Source: Alkalibacterium iburiense
GTDB lineage: Bacteria > Bacillota > Bacilli > Lactobacillales > Carnobacteriaceae_A
DNA: 47,742 bases
Assembly: GCF_039521845.1 (NCBI RefSeq)
Contig: NZ_BAAACW010000055.1
Location: forward strand, 1 to 47,742
Direction: 5' to 3'
Shown here: positions 26,107 through 34,175 of the stretch, piece by piece
Position numbering within the stretch: the stretch's first letter is position 1
Layout of the letters: every line of letters begins with the position of its first letter
Notes under the pieces: generated by a model
Told to the model about the DNA's origin: nothing
What the model saw: only the letters and a program-made list of their open reading frames with translations
Database searches by the model: none
Program-made: the position numbers and the translations under genes

Positions 26107-26123
26107 TGAACCCCTCCGTTCCA

Positions 26124-26954
26124 TTACTGATTGGCCTGCATGATGGCAAATTTAAGGGCATGCAGCTTACTTTTGACTGCGTCACTTCTAGAAGTCAAAA
26201 CGATGGGCACCTTCGTACCGACAATCGTGCCTCCCATTGTCGCCTGTCCAAATAGGATAAAGGATTTGTATAAAGCATTGCCCGTATCAATTGACGGCAC
26301 AACCAGTATATCAGCATCCCCTTCAATGGGCCCTTCATAGCGCTTTTGTTTCACCGCTTCTTTGGATAAAGCTAAATCAAGTGAAAGGGGGCCGTGGACA
26401 ATGGCTTCTTTCTGGTCTTTAAACGTTTCTGTTAGAGCCTGTGCCATCACAGAGGACGGCATTTTTGGATTAAAGTTTTCCGCTGCGCTCAGCAAGGCTA
26501 TTTTAGGACGGGTTAACCCTATTTTCTTTCCAACCTCCATCACGTTTTCAATAATGGATTCAAGCTGGTCTTCTGAGGGTTCAATATTCATTCCTGAGTC
26601 TGTCAGAAGGATTTGCCGACCGAGTGCGGGAAGATTGACTAAAGCCACATGAGACAACAACTCCTTATTCTTTAGGCCATGTTCTTTTTTTAACACTTCT
26701 TTTAAAAGGGTGTGCGTTTTGACTCCTCCCTTTAAAATGATATCGGCTTCTTTTCGCACCACGCATGCAATAGTTTTTTGAACACTTTCTTCTTCCGTCT
26801 GACACGGGGTATACTCCCATAATCCCTGATCGTCTATATTCGAGTCTGTATCAAACACTTTAAATACGAGCTCTTCATTTAACTCAGCCCGCGCATGTTG
26901 CACTAATTCTAATAGTTCAGGACGGGATCCCCCAGCCACTGCCACCGTTAACAT
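26124..26954 (-). CDS. ptb: Phosphate butyryltransferase
   Basis: A 276-aa phosphotransacetylase/PTB-family enzyme that turns butyryl- or branched acyl-CoA into acyl phosphate. It has the conserved DADILVVPSIDTGNALYKS-like segment and the following GGTIVGTKVPIVLTSRSD. It is slightly shorter than the ~300 aa common in the family. It is the first gene of the ptb-buk-lpdV-bkdAA-bkdAB-bkdB operon. The start has GAGGAG, and a cre-like site lies 22-36 nt upstream in the leader. Confidence 0.94.
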   Translation of the reverse strand: MLTVAVAGGSRPELLELVQHARAELNEELVFKVFDTDSNIDDQGLWEYTPCQTEEESVQKTIACVVRKEADIILKGGVKTHTLLKEVLKKEHGLKNKELLSHVALVNLPALGRQILLTDSGMNIEPSEDQLESIIENVMEVGKKIGLTRPKIALLSAAENFNPKMPSSVMAQALTETFKDQKEAIVHGPLSLDLALSKEAVKQKRYEGPIEGDADILVVPSIDTGNALYKSFILFGQATMGGTIVGTKVPIVLTSRSDAVKSKLHALKFAIMQANQ

Positions 26955-26975
26955 GGCGTCATCTCCTCGCTTGTG

Positions 26976-26990
26976 ATGTAAACGCTTAAT
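26976..26990. promoter_or_regulatory. cre-like site in the ptb leader
   Basis: ATGTAAACGCTTAAT fits the catabolite-response consensus WTGNAANCGNWNNCW at all but one position. It lies between the ptb promoter and the ptb start, where CcpA binding would block elongation. Confidence 0.5.
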
Positions 26991-27076
26991 TTAAGTGTAA
27001 CGTAATTCTCAAATATAGCAATTACTTAAAATATATAGGCCTATAAAAAAATCTTATATCTTCTCTTTGTTCTATC

Positions 27077-27103
27077 ATTATATCAAACTTTTTTATGAGT
27101 CAA
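27077..27103 (-). promoter_or_regulatory. Promoter of the ptb operon
   Basis: On the minus strand TTGACT (27103-27098), a 15-nt spacer and an extended -10, TGA TATAAT (27082-27077 for the hexamer). It would give a leader of about 115 nt that includes the cre-like site. Confidence 0.5.
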
Positions 27104-27117
27104 TTATTTTTCTTTAT

Positions 27118-27132
27118 AAGTAAACGCTTCCA
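27118..27132. promoter_or_regulatory. Second cre-like site
   Basis: AAGTAAACGCTTCCA matches the cre consensus with one mismatch and shares the 10-mer GTAAACGCTT with the first site. It lies just upstream of the ptb -35 box and on the transporter side. Confidence 0.45.
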
Positions 27133-27377
27133 GTATCGCTTAATCTTTTGTTTCTCCTTATTACTTACTTTTTTGCCATTATGTATTTACAAAATTTCAC
27201 TTGTTCTTCTTCCTTTTTTAGACTACACTTTGACCATGAAAGCTTGTGAATCAACTCATTCTCATCGACTTGAAATGGAGACATCCTATTCTATTCACAA
27301 TCGGAAAGGAGGAAAGAAAGAGCTTTTTCATAAATGAATACGACTTATTTACTTAAGATAAAGGAGTGTAGAGTATT

Positions 27378-28706
27378 ATGACAGAACAAAGGGAACAGTG
27401 GGCGTCCCGCTGGGGGTTTATATTAGCTACCATCGGATCAGCTGTCGGATTAGGTAATATCTGGCGCTTTTCTTATGCTATGGGGGTTAACGGCGGGTCC
27501 ACCTTTTTAATTATCTATCTGATCAGCGTCCTGTTGCTCGGTTTTCCGATCATGCTTATCGAATTCTCCATTGGACGTCGGGCTCAGGCCGATGCGGTTG
27601 AATCCTTCAAGAAGATTGCACCGCGGACAAAATGGTTCATAGCTGGCGGCATAGGTGTCCTCGCTGCTTTTTTGATACTGACCTTTTACGGTGTTATCGG
27701 TGGGTGGTCTTTACGTTATACAGCAGAGTATCTAACTGGAGGGATTGCAGGAAACTCTGAACGTTTTTTCCAGGAATTTATCAGTAGTCCCGTTTCTCCA
27801 ATTGTGTGGCAGTTCATATTCATGGCTATCACTATTTCCATTGTCTTTATAGGGGTTCAAAAAGGGATTGAATTATCCAGTAAGTGGATGATGCCTATCT
27901 TAAGTCTCTTACTTCTTGGCCTAGCCGCTTACAGTCTCACACTTGGTGGTGCCGAAGAAGCCCTTCGTTTTATGTTCCAGCCTGACTGGGAAGCTTTTGC
28001 TAACCCCAATGTCTATTTAGCCGCCATGGGTCAAGCCTTCTTTTCATTAAGTTTAGGTATGGGCATCATGCTGACTTACGGCAGTTATTTAAGCCCGTCT
28101 ATTCGTCTGACATCCAATGCAGCCATTGTTATTGTATTCGATACGTTATTTGCTCTTATTTCCGGACTGGTCATTTTCCCAGCTGTTTTTGCATTTGGAC
28201 TCGATCCAGCAGAAGGCGCCGGCTTAGTCTTTATCGTTCTCCCGACCATTTTCGAAGCGCTAGGCGGTATAGGTGTCGTGATTGGAGTCGCTTTCTTTGT
28301 TCTCCTGACACTCGCTGCTCTTTCTTCGTCGATTTCATTATTGGAAGTGTCAACGTCCTACTTTATACGAAAGTTCAGATGGTCACGCAAAAAAGTCGCT
28401 GTTGCGGCTGGTCTGATTATCTTTTTAATCGGTATCCCTTCTTCATTGAGTCAGGGAGCTGTAGATATCACTATCTTCGGAGAAAGCTTCTTGGATTTCG
28501 TTGATATGTTCACAGGCAACGTCATGCTGCCAATCAGTGCCTTAATTGCCGTCATTTTTGTAGGATGGACATGGAAGAAAGAAGAGATATTTGAACACAG
28601 TGATATAAAAGAAGCCTCTTGGGGCCCTGTTCTTATATTTCTACTTAAATTTATCGCACCAGTTGCGATTTTAATCATCCTTGCTTTTGGAGTGTTAAAC
28701 TGGTAA
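27378..28706 (+). CDS. Neurotransmitter:sodium symporter family amino acid transporter
   Basis: A 442-aa NSS (SNF) transporter with 11 predicted membrane segments. The first carries the sodium and substrate site ATIGSAVGLGNIWRFSYAMG and the following NGGSTFLIIYL. Similar bacterial proteins (LeuT, MhsT) import hydrophobic amino acids with sodium. The divergent position to the branched-chain catabolic operon suggests import of Leu, Ile or Val; this is inference. Strong AAGGAGTG site. Confidence 0.92.
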   Translation: MTEQREQWASRWGFILATIGSAVGLGNIWRFSYAMGVNGGSTFLIIYLISVLLLGFPIMLIEFSIGRRAQADAVESFKKIAPRTKWFIAGGIGVLAAFLILTFYGVIGGWSLRYTAEYLTGGIAGNSERFFQEFISSPVSPIVWQFIFMAITISIVFIGVQKGIELSSKWMMPILSLLLLGLAAYSLTLGGAEEALRFMFQPDWEAFANPNVYLAAMGQAFFSLSLGMGIMLTYGSYLSPSIRLTSNAAIVIVFDTLFALISGLVIFPAVFAFGLDPAEGAGLVFIVLPTIFEALGGIGVVIGVAFFVLLTLAALSSSISLLEVSTSYFIRKFRWSRKKVAVAAGLIIFLIGIPSSLSQGAVDITIFGESFLDFVDMFTGNVMLPISALIAVIFVGWTWKKEEIFEHSDIKEASWGPVLIFLLKFIAPVAILIILAFGVLNW

Positions 28707-28746
28707 AAAACAGGAAGAGTCGTTTGGATAACGATTCTTCCTGTTT
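28705..28746. terminator. Bidirectional terminator
   Basis: A 17-bp stem with one G-U pair (28708-28724 with 28730-28746) and a 5-nt loop, six Ts on the minus strand side. It lies between the transporter and the convergent dioxygenase gene. Confidence 0.85.
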
Positions 28747-28750
28747 GTGA

Positions 28751-29734
28751 TTATTCGTATTCTTTTTCTATCGTTTTCGTACTTCTCACTGTATCGATAT
28801 AACGGACTTGGCTTTCAATGGACTCTCTTTGTTCTTCTAAAAAGGGAGGAAGAGATAATTTTTCTCCAAGCGTTTCATACGGCTCGTCTTCCATAAAGCC
28901 TGGACCATCTGTCGCTAACTCGATTAAGATACCCGGTGTGATACGTCCATAAAGAGACTGGAAATAGAAGCGTTCCACAAAACCTGAATTAGGCAATTGG
29001 AATTTTTTGTAGTGTTCTGTCCATTGATCAATTGCTTTTCTGTCATCCACACGGAAAGCCACGTGGTGTACCGTTCCATAGCCTTGCTTGTGTGACGGTA
29101 AAACCGTGTTGTGGTCTATAATGACTCGCGCACCGTTTCCGCCCTCTCCCATTTCAAATAAATGAAGAGACCCTTCTTGCGCTATCTTCTTGAAGCCGTA
29201 AACTTGTTCCACGACTGCTTGTATATACTCCAAATTAGAGTATCGGAAAAAGATTGGACCTAGTCCAGTAATAGCAAACTCTAAAGGAATAGGGCCATTT
29301 TGCCATGGCGTACCCGATTCAACACCTGAGTCATTTTCATCTGAAATCAACTGGTACTGCTGATCATCAAAGTCTACGAAAGGCAACACTTTTCTACCAA
29401 ACTGCTCTTGAATCCCTTGGTGTTTCACTTCTAAACGATCAAATCGCTTCACCCAATAGTCTAAAGCTTTATCAGATGGGACTCGGAAACTGGTTCTATA
29501 AATTTCGTCATTCCCGTGTTCGCCTTTAGAGATGCCTGGGAAGTCGAAAAACGTCATATCCGTTCCGGCGCTTCCTTTATCATCTGCAAAAAATAAGTGA
29601 TAGGTTTGAATATCATCTTGGTTTACTGTTTTTTTAACTAAGCGCATGCCTAAAGTGTAAGTGAAAAAGTCATAATTTTTTTCTGCACTGCTTGTAATAG
29701 CTGTGACGTGGTGTATCCCTTTTAATTCTTTCAT
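28751..29734 (-). CDS. Ring-cleaving dioxygenase, MhqO/MhqA type (VOC fold)
   Basis: A 327-aa glyoxalase/VOC-fold extradiol dioxygenase. Two tandem VOC modules are seen; likely metal ligands are the His in GIHHVTAI (near residue 8), the His in TVHHVAFRV (near 225) and the Glu in GILIELATD (near 275). Homologues of the Bacillus subtilis Mhq regulon act in quinone and catechol detoxification. The upstream MhqR-like operator supports this. No mhqR gene is in the window. Confidence 0.92.
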   Translation of the reverse strand: MKELKGIHHVTAITSSAEKNYDFFTYTLGMRLVKKTVNQDDIQTYHLFFADDKGSAGTDMTFFDFPGISKGEHGNDEIYRTSFRVPSDKALDYWVKRFDRLEVKHQGIQEQFGRKVLPFVDFDDQQYQLISDENDSGVESGTPWQNGPIPLEFAITGLGPIFFRYSNLEYIQAVVEQVYGFKKIAQEGSLHLFEMGEGGNGARVIIDHNTVLPSHKQGYGTVHHVAFRVDDRKAIDQWTEHYKKFQLPNSGFVERFYFQSLYGRITPGILIELATDGPGFMEDEPYETLGEKLSLPPFLEEQRESIESQVRYIDTVRSTKTIEKEYE

Positions 29735-29770
29735 ATATTTTTCCTCCTAAGTCATTCCTGCTCATTTCTT

Positions 29771-29790
29771 TTATTTCGAATTCGAGATAA
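29771..29790. promoter_or_regulatory. MhqR-type operator
   Basis: TTATTTCGAATTCGAGATAA is a 20-bp palindrome with one mismatch and closely resembles the MhqR box of Bacillus subtilis (TATCTCGAATTCGAGATA). It overlaps the transcription start of the dioxygenase promoter, fitting repression. Confidence 0.7.
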
Positions 29791-29818
29791 TTATATCGCA
29801 CATCTTTTACTCTGTCAA
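29790..29818 (-). promoter_or_regulatory. Consensus sigma-A promoter of the dioxygenase gene
   Basis: On the minus strand TTGACA (29818-29813), exactly 17 nt, then TATAAT (29795-29790): a perfect match in both hexamers and spacing. The palindromic operator starts immediately at the end of the -10 box. Confidence 0.85.
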
Positions 29819-29923
29819 CTGAATTTAATTACTTTATGTAAGTGAACTGTTTGAGCCTTTTGTTTTACATTAATATGAGAAGTGTGGTAATTTTTATTTA
29901 TAAAGAGAAAAGGAGTGGTCAAA

Positions 29924-30241
29924 ATGGCACAAGATCCAAACAACCGCAATCAGCCTAGAGATGATAGAAGAGGCTCCGGTTCAGGCGTCGCCAGCGGGAT
30001 TATTATCGGACTTATTATTGTCGTATTAATTGTCGTTCTCGCTTTATTCTTCTGGGGAGATGGTGGCGATACCAACGACACCGATACGGGGACTGACCCG
30101 CAGACAGAGGAACAAACAGATGACGATGCTGACCTGGATGTGGATGTCGACTTAGACGACGGCACAGATGAAGGCGGAGACACGGATGATGGTGGAGATA
30201 CCGATACAGATACGGATACAGATGACGGTGGGGACGAGTAA
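29924..30241 (+). CDS. Membrane-anchored aspartate-rich protein
   Basis: A 105-aa protein with a short Asn/Arg/Gly-rich N-terminus, one membrane segment (about residues 27-46, IIIGLIIVVLIVVLALFFW) and a 55-residue tail that is mostly Asp, Gly, Thr and Glu. Arginines before the membrane segment place the N-terminus inside and the acidic tail outside. The ATG at 29924 follows AAGGAGTGGTC; a GTG at 29915 in the same frame overlaps that site. Function unknown; the tail could bind cations. The tail is encoded by short GAT-ACN type repeats. Confidence 0.75.
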   Translation: MAQDPNNRNQPRDDRRGSGSGVASGIIIGLIIVVLIVVLALFFWGDGGDTNDTDTGTDPQTEEQTDDDADLDVDVDLDDGTDEGGDTDDGGDTDTDTDTDDGGDE

Positions 30242-30258
30242 TAACGTCATGTGGGTAT

Positions 30259-30304
30259 AAGAAGAAGCTGAGCCGAGAAGTCGGTTCGGCTTCTTCTTTT
30301 TTTA
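30259..30304 (+). terminator. Terminator of the Asp-rich gene
   Basis: An 18-bp stem with two G-U pairs (30259-30276 with 30281-30298), GAAG loop and a T8 tail. Confidence 0.9.
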
Positions 30305-30359
30305 TTGTTTAATGCAAGATTTTAAAATGGTATAGTGGGTAGTATAAAAAGGAAATTAG

Positions 30360-31070
30360 GTGAATCGATTGAAATTAGAATTAAGGGATATTCAAAAAAG
30401 TTTTGGCAACCAGGCCGTGTTAAAAGGCTGCTCTTATACTTTCGAACAGGGAAACATTTATGGTTTGCTCGGTCGTAACGGTGCAGGCAAAACGACTTTA
30501 TTTAATATTTTGTATGAAGAAATGAAAAAAGATTCAGGGACATTCACTTTACATATAGAAGGTGAAGAAAGGGCCGTTGAGCCGGAAGATATCGGTATGG
30601 TCTTTACAGATAATTACTTACCTGAGTTTTTAACAGGTTATGAATTTGTTTCCTTTTTCTTGGATTTACATAAACAGGAGAATCAGTTAAGTGTGGATGA
30701 ATACTTGAATATTGTCAGTATTGATGAAGAAAGCCGTCATCGCATTATAAAAACGTATTCGAGTGGGATGCAGAGTAAGTTGTCTCTTTTAACGGTGATT
30801 ATCACACAACCAAAAATCATTCTACTAGACGAGCCGTTAACGGCAGTAGATGTCGTCAGCGGGATTGAGTTAAAGCAATTATTTATGAATTTGAAATCAG
30901 AATCGATTATTATTTTATCGACCCATATGCTTCAGTTAGCTGAGGACATGTGTGATGAATTAGTTCTTCTAAAAGGCGGTCTCCTCTCTTCCATGGAGGA
31001 CTTTAGATCGGAAGAACAATTCGAAAAACAAATCATAAAAGCCTTGAGTGAGGAGTCGAGTGCTTCATGA
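30360..31070 (+). CDS. ABC transporter ATP-binding protein
   Basis: A 236-aa ATPase with Walker A GRNGAGKTT (about residue 38), signature YSSGMQSKL, Walker B IILLDEP and the switch His in STHM. The Q-loop region is unusual: the Q that normally follows the Walker A subdomain is not clear (GMVFTDNYLPEFLTG). The GTG start has AAGGA upstream; TTG at 30369 is an alternative. It overlaps the permease gene by 4 nt (ATGA). Substrate unknown. Confidence 0.9.
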   Translation: MNRLKLELRDIQKSFGNQAVLKGCSYTFEQGNIYGLLGRNGAGKTTLFNILYEEMKKDSGTFTLHIEGEERAVEPEDIGMVFTDNYLPEFLTGYEFVSFFLDLHKQENQLSVDEYLNIVSIDEESRHRIIKTYSSGMQSKLSLLTVIITQPKIILLDEPLTAVDVVSGIELKQLFMNLKSESIIILSTHMLQLAEDMCDELVLLKGGLLSSMEDFRSEEQFEKQIIKALSEESSAS

Positions 31071-32683
31071 CGGCTTTATTTTTGACCATTTTCAATATGC
31101 AGTTTCGCTTGAATTACAACAAAGCTATTTACTATTTCCAGAAGTTTCCTTTTTTAGGGAAGCACATTCCGGACAGTTTATATAAAGGCACACAAGCCAA
31201 AAAGTCTTTATCGATTCTCTTGCTTGTTTTTACTGTACTTCAGAACCTGATAAAGAAAATTCTTTTTTTCAGCTTTTTATATATTATAAGTCTAGTGATT
31301 CTTTTCCTTTCAGATAGGACCTCTCTAACTCAGCCGACTATTTTTATCAGTCTGCTTTTATTTAATGTTATGGTCTCTGGCACGGCAAGTAAGACACTTT
31401 TTATCAACACAGCAAGCCAACAGGATTTAGTAGCAATCAAATTATTTAGAATCCCACCAAAAGCTTATTATTTGGCACAGTTTATGTTTGAGTACATCCA
31501 GTATATTGTGTTCAACAGTCTCGTCGGTGGGGTGTTTTTCTACCTACAAGACATTCCCGTTTGGTATGCTCCCCTGCTCTTTATTTGTGTAGCTGGCATT
31601 CGTTTGTTTTCTCAGGCTGCAGCGATTCAATTTTACAAATGGGGCTTGAATCCAAAGAAAGAGTTTTGGACATGGGTAATGATCCTGGCATCTGTAATTA
31701 GTTGGAGTGTGTCAGTTGTTATCATTCACTTTGATCTCTATCTTCCAGTGACTCTGATACCTTCCGTATGGTTTATATTATTCAGCGCACTTTTATGCGT
31801 TTTAGGTGTTTTGGGTTGGAAGCATGGCAATGTTCTAAATCCTATTGCTTATCAAGCACTAAGTTTTGAGACATTAAAAACACATATGAATGCCGTTGAG
31901 ACTATTAATGCAACGGGTGTCACCATGGAAGAAACCGATTATAAAGGGATTCGTAATAAAGAAGCATTGGAAAGTAAAGTTGGCATCGACTATTTAAATG
32001 CCCACTTCTTTGAAAGAACCAGGCATCACCTTAAAAAACATATTCGCAGGCGTTTCCTGTTTACTTTTTTTGGCGTCCTCACTCTTCTCATTTTGTATGT
32101 TGTTGTCGGAGAGTCTATTCCAGACTCGCAAACCTTTCTATACGTGATTAGCTTTATTAGCTTCATCGCTAGCCAGTATTTCTATTATGGTGAAGAGTTT
32201 TCGAAGTTTTGCTTTTATAACCTCGACCGCAAGTTGATGAAGTACCGTTTTTACCGCAATCCGGACATTGTGATGGAGTCAATTAAAATACGGTTCATCA
32301 AAGCATTGAAATTAAATACGCCTGTTTTGCTTGTGTTAATGAGTGCAACGACTCTATTGTTTGTCTTATCAGAGAACATTGCATTATGGGCTCTATTACT
32401 GACACTTGGTTTCCAAGTCTTACTGATGGTCTTTTTCAGTTTAAATTATTTGATTCTTTACTATCTCTTGCAGCCATATACGGAATCAATGAAAACCAAA
32501 AGTCCGGTATACACAACGATTAACTTTGTTTTTCTGTCCTTGTTTTTCGTTGTTATCTATTCGGATGTAGCCCTATTACCGGTGATCATCCCGATACTGG
32601 CTCTCTTTATGATAATTTATCTGCCGATTGGATTACTAGCTGTTTATAAACTGGCGCCCACGCAATTTAAATTACGATTATGA
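31067..32683 (+). CDS. ABC transporter membrane protein
   Basis: A 538-aa permease with ten or more hydrophobic segments in two clusters (about residues 60-250 and 325-530) joined by a soluble, charged stretch (about 275-325, LETLKTHMNAVETINATG region). It lacks clear similarity to well-known permeases. The ATGA overlap with the ATPase shows one transporter complex. Whether it exports or imports cannot be told from the sequence; no binding protein gene is nearby. Confidence 0.75.
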   Translation: MTALFLTIFNMQFRLNYNKAIYYFQKFPFLGKHIPDSLYKGTQAKKSLSILLLVFTVLQNLIKKILFFSFLYIISLVILFLSDRTSLTQPTIFISLLLFNVMVSGTASKTLFINTASQQDLVAIKLFRIPPKAYYLAQFMFEYIQYIVFNSLVGGVFFYLQDIPVWYAPLLFICVAGIRLFSQAAAIQFYKWGLNPKKEFWTWVMILASVISWSVSVVIIHFDLYLPVTLIPSVWFILFSALLCVLGVLGWKHGNVLNPIAYQALSFETLKTHMNAVETINATGVTMEETDYKGIRNKEALESKVGIDYLNAHFFERTRHHLKKHIRRRFLFTFFGVLTLLILYVVVGESIPDSQTFLYVISFISFIASQYFYYGEEFSKFCFYNLDRKLMKYRFYRNPDIVMESIKIRFIKALKLNTPVLLVLMSATTLLFVLSENIALWALLLTLGFQVLLMVFFSLNYLILYYLLQPYTESMKTKSPVYTTINFVFLSLFFVVIYSDVALLPVIIPILALFMIIYLPIGLLAVYKLAPTQFKLRL

Positions 32684-32698
32684 TAGAGGAGGATTGGA

Positions 32699-33145
32699 AT
32701 GAGTCAAGTCAAGACGAATGTCATGCGCCTGCTTGAACAGCAAGGCATACACTATATTGAACATGATTATTCGGAAGAAAAGAAGAAAGAAACGCATAAG
32801 ATTTTTAAAACTCTTGTTACAGTCAGCAAAGCCGGCGAGCATTATGTGTTCATGGTTCCGGTGAATGAGGAACTGGATTTAAAAAAAGCTGCGAAAGCGG
32901 TCAACGAAAAAAGCATCCGCATGATTAAAGAAAAAGAGCTGCTGCCATTGACTGGTTACGTACATGGCGGCTGTTCCCCTATTGGAATGAAGAAAGAGTT
33001 CCAAACGGTGTTACATGAAGCCGCAAAGGATTTTGAATCCATCATTTTCAGCGCTGGAAAAGTGTCTATCTCTGTTGAAATCAACCCGAATGATTTGAGT
33101 GACATGATCCCCGTCTTCTACGCAGATGTGATAAAAGACACTTAG
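32699..33145 (+). CDS. ybaK: Aminoacyl-tRNA deacylase (YbaK/EbsC-like), shortened
   Basis: A 148-aa YbaK/EbsC-type protein that should hydrolyse Cys-tRNA(Pro). The core motifs KTLVTVSKAGEHYVFMVPV, AAKAVNEKSIRMI and LTGYVHGGCSPIGMKKEF are intact. Compared with the family, the stretch between the first strand (HYIEHDYSEEKKK) and IFKTLV is about ten residues short; the AAxxLG helix normally there is absent. It starts 16 nt after the ABC permease with GGAGG, so the three genes may be one unit. Confidence 0.88.
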   Translation: MSQVKTNVMRLLEQQGIHYIEHDYSEEKKKETHKIFKTLVTVSKAGEHYVFMVPVNEELDLKKAAKAVNEKSIRMIKEKELLPLTGYVHGGCSPIGMKKEFQTVLHEAAKDFESIIFSAGKVSISVEINPNDLSDMIPVFYADVIKDT

Positions 33146-33162
33146 ATGAATAGAGTGAATCG

Positions 33163-33190
33163 GCCCGAACCTATCGTTTGGGCTCTTTTT
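33163..33190 (+). terminator. Terminator after ybaK
   Basis: GCCCGAAC and GTTTGGGC pair (33163-33170 with 33176-33183, one G-U pair) around a 5-nt loop, followed by CTTTTTT. Confidence 0.75.
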
Positions 33191-33248
33191 TATCTAAAAA
33201 ATGATTTTAACTTTTATTGGGTAGTATATATAGTGTGGAGGTGTAAAG

Positions 33249-34175
33249 GTGGAGACGTTTATTTTGAGTGAAAGTGTAGATGTTTTTTCATTCTTGTCCT
33301 ATTTAAATGATCGAATGAAACTGGATAATGAAAATAGGCAAAAGTTAGTGCGGCTGAGAAAGGGAGATGAGGGTGAAAAGGCGTTTTTAAAGATGTTTGA
33401 GAGCTTGTATGAGGGTGAAGGGATACTGTTTTATAATTTTAGGGCTTCTTATCAAGATAGTCCTATTCAAATTGATTTTTTATTTATAAGTGCTCAAAGT
33501 ATTTATATGTATGAGGTGAAGAATTATCAGGGGAGTTATGTTCAGAGTGGGGATAAATTTCGATCTTTGTCTGGAAGTCAATTTTTGAATCCTTCTGTTC
33601 AGTTAACTCGAACGCATAATCATTTTAGTCACATGTTAAAAGAATTAAGCTGTACTACACCGATTCAGCCTTTTGTAGTATTTGTTAATCCGGAGTTTAC
33701 TTTATACGAGGCCCCTGTTGAGGATCCGTTTTTATTTCCTGGTCAGCTTTCCTCTCATTTTAAACTACTGAATCAGCGTTCTGATACGATTAGAAAGAGT
33801 CAGCAAAGGCTCGTTGAGAAACTATTGGAAGAAAGCAAAAAAGAAGCGACTTTTGAGAGAAAGTTACCTACTTATCATTTTGAACAGCTAAAGAAAGGCT
33901 TGATCTGCTACAATTGCGGGTCATTCGCCTTAAGGAATAATTCTAAAAACAGTCTCTGTACGTCGTGTGGCCGAACGTGTTCTTTAAATGACTTGATATT
34001 AGCTCATATTACTGAATTTCAGACTTTATTTCCTCATGAAAAATTGACTCGAAACAGTCTTTATGAATGGTGCGGAATGGAAGTTGGTGAAAGAAGACTT
34101 TGGAAGCTATTAAAAAGTCATTTCAAGTTAGAAAAGTCAGGAAAAACTTCTTATTATTTAAGAAAAGATGATTAA
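33249..34175 (+). CDS. NERD-domain protein with C-terminal zinc ribbon and winged-helix-like tail
   Basis: A 308-aa protein. Residues about 40-150 are a NERD (nuclease-related) domain: RKGDEGEKAFLKMF, then QIDFLFISAQSIYMYEVKNY, carrying the Asp-x(n)-Glu-x-Lys catalytic pattern of PD-(D/E)XK-like folds. Residues about 219-238 hold two cysteine pairs (CYNCG, CTSCG) of a zinc ribbon. The tail (about 255-308) looks helical, DNA-binding-like. The GTG start has GGAGG at 6 nt. It is followed without a gap by the six-unit 52-bp palindromic array, so the array may be part of its 3' UTR. Nuclease activity is inferred. Confidence 0.82.
   Translation: METFILSESVDVFSFLSYLNDRMKLDNENRQKLVRLRKGDEGEKAFLKMFESLYEGEGILFYNFRASYQDSPIQIDFLFISAQSIYMYEVKNYQGSYVQSGDKFRSLSGSQFLNPSVQLTRTHNHFSHMLKELSCTTPIQPFVVFVNPEFTLYEAPVEDPFLFPGQLSSHFKLLNQRSDTIRKSQQRLVEKLLEESKKEATFERKLPTYHFEQLKKGLICYNCGSFALRNNSKNSLCTSCGRTCSLNDLILAHITEFQTLFPHEKLTRNSLYEWCGMEVGERRLWKLLKSHFKLEKSGKTSYYLRKDD

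Larger units (their letters stand above)
26955..27377. other. Divergent intergenic regulatory region ptb / NSS transporter
   Basis: This 423-nt gap is AT-rich and holds two cre-like sites, a ptb promoter and the RBS (AAGGAGTG) of the transporter. No -24/-12 sigma-54 promoter was seen for ptb, unlike the bkd operon of Bacillus subtilis. An 80-codon frame at 27095-27337 lacks an RBS and family likeness and is not called a gene. Confidence 0.6.

Noticed and set aside
27095..27337. 80-codon frame in the ptb/NSS gap
   Set aside because: It has no ribosome binding site, no family likeness, and it overlaps the ptb promoter and a cre-like site.
26955..27377. Sigma-54 promoter for the ptb-bkd operon
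   Set aside because: Expected from Bacillus subtilis, but no TGGCAC-N5-TTGC-like motif was seen; a sigma-A-type promoter fits better.
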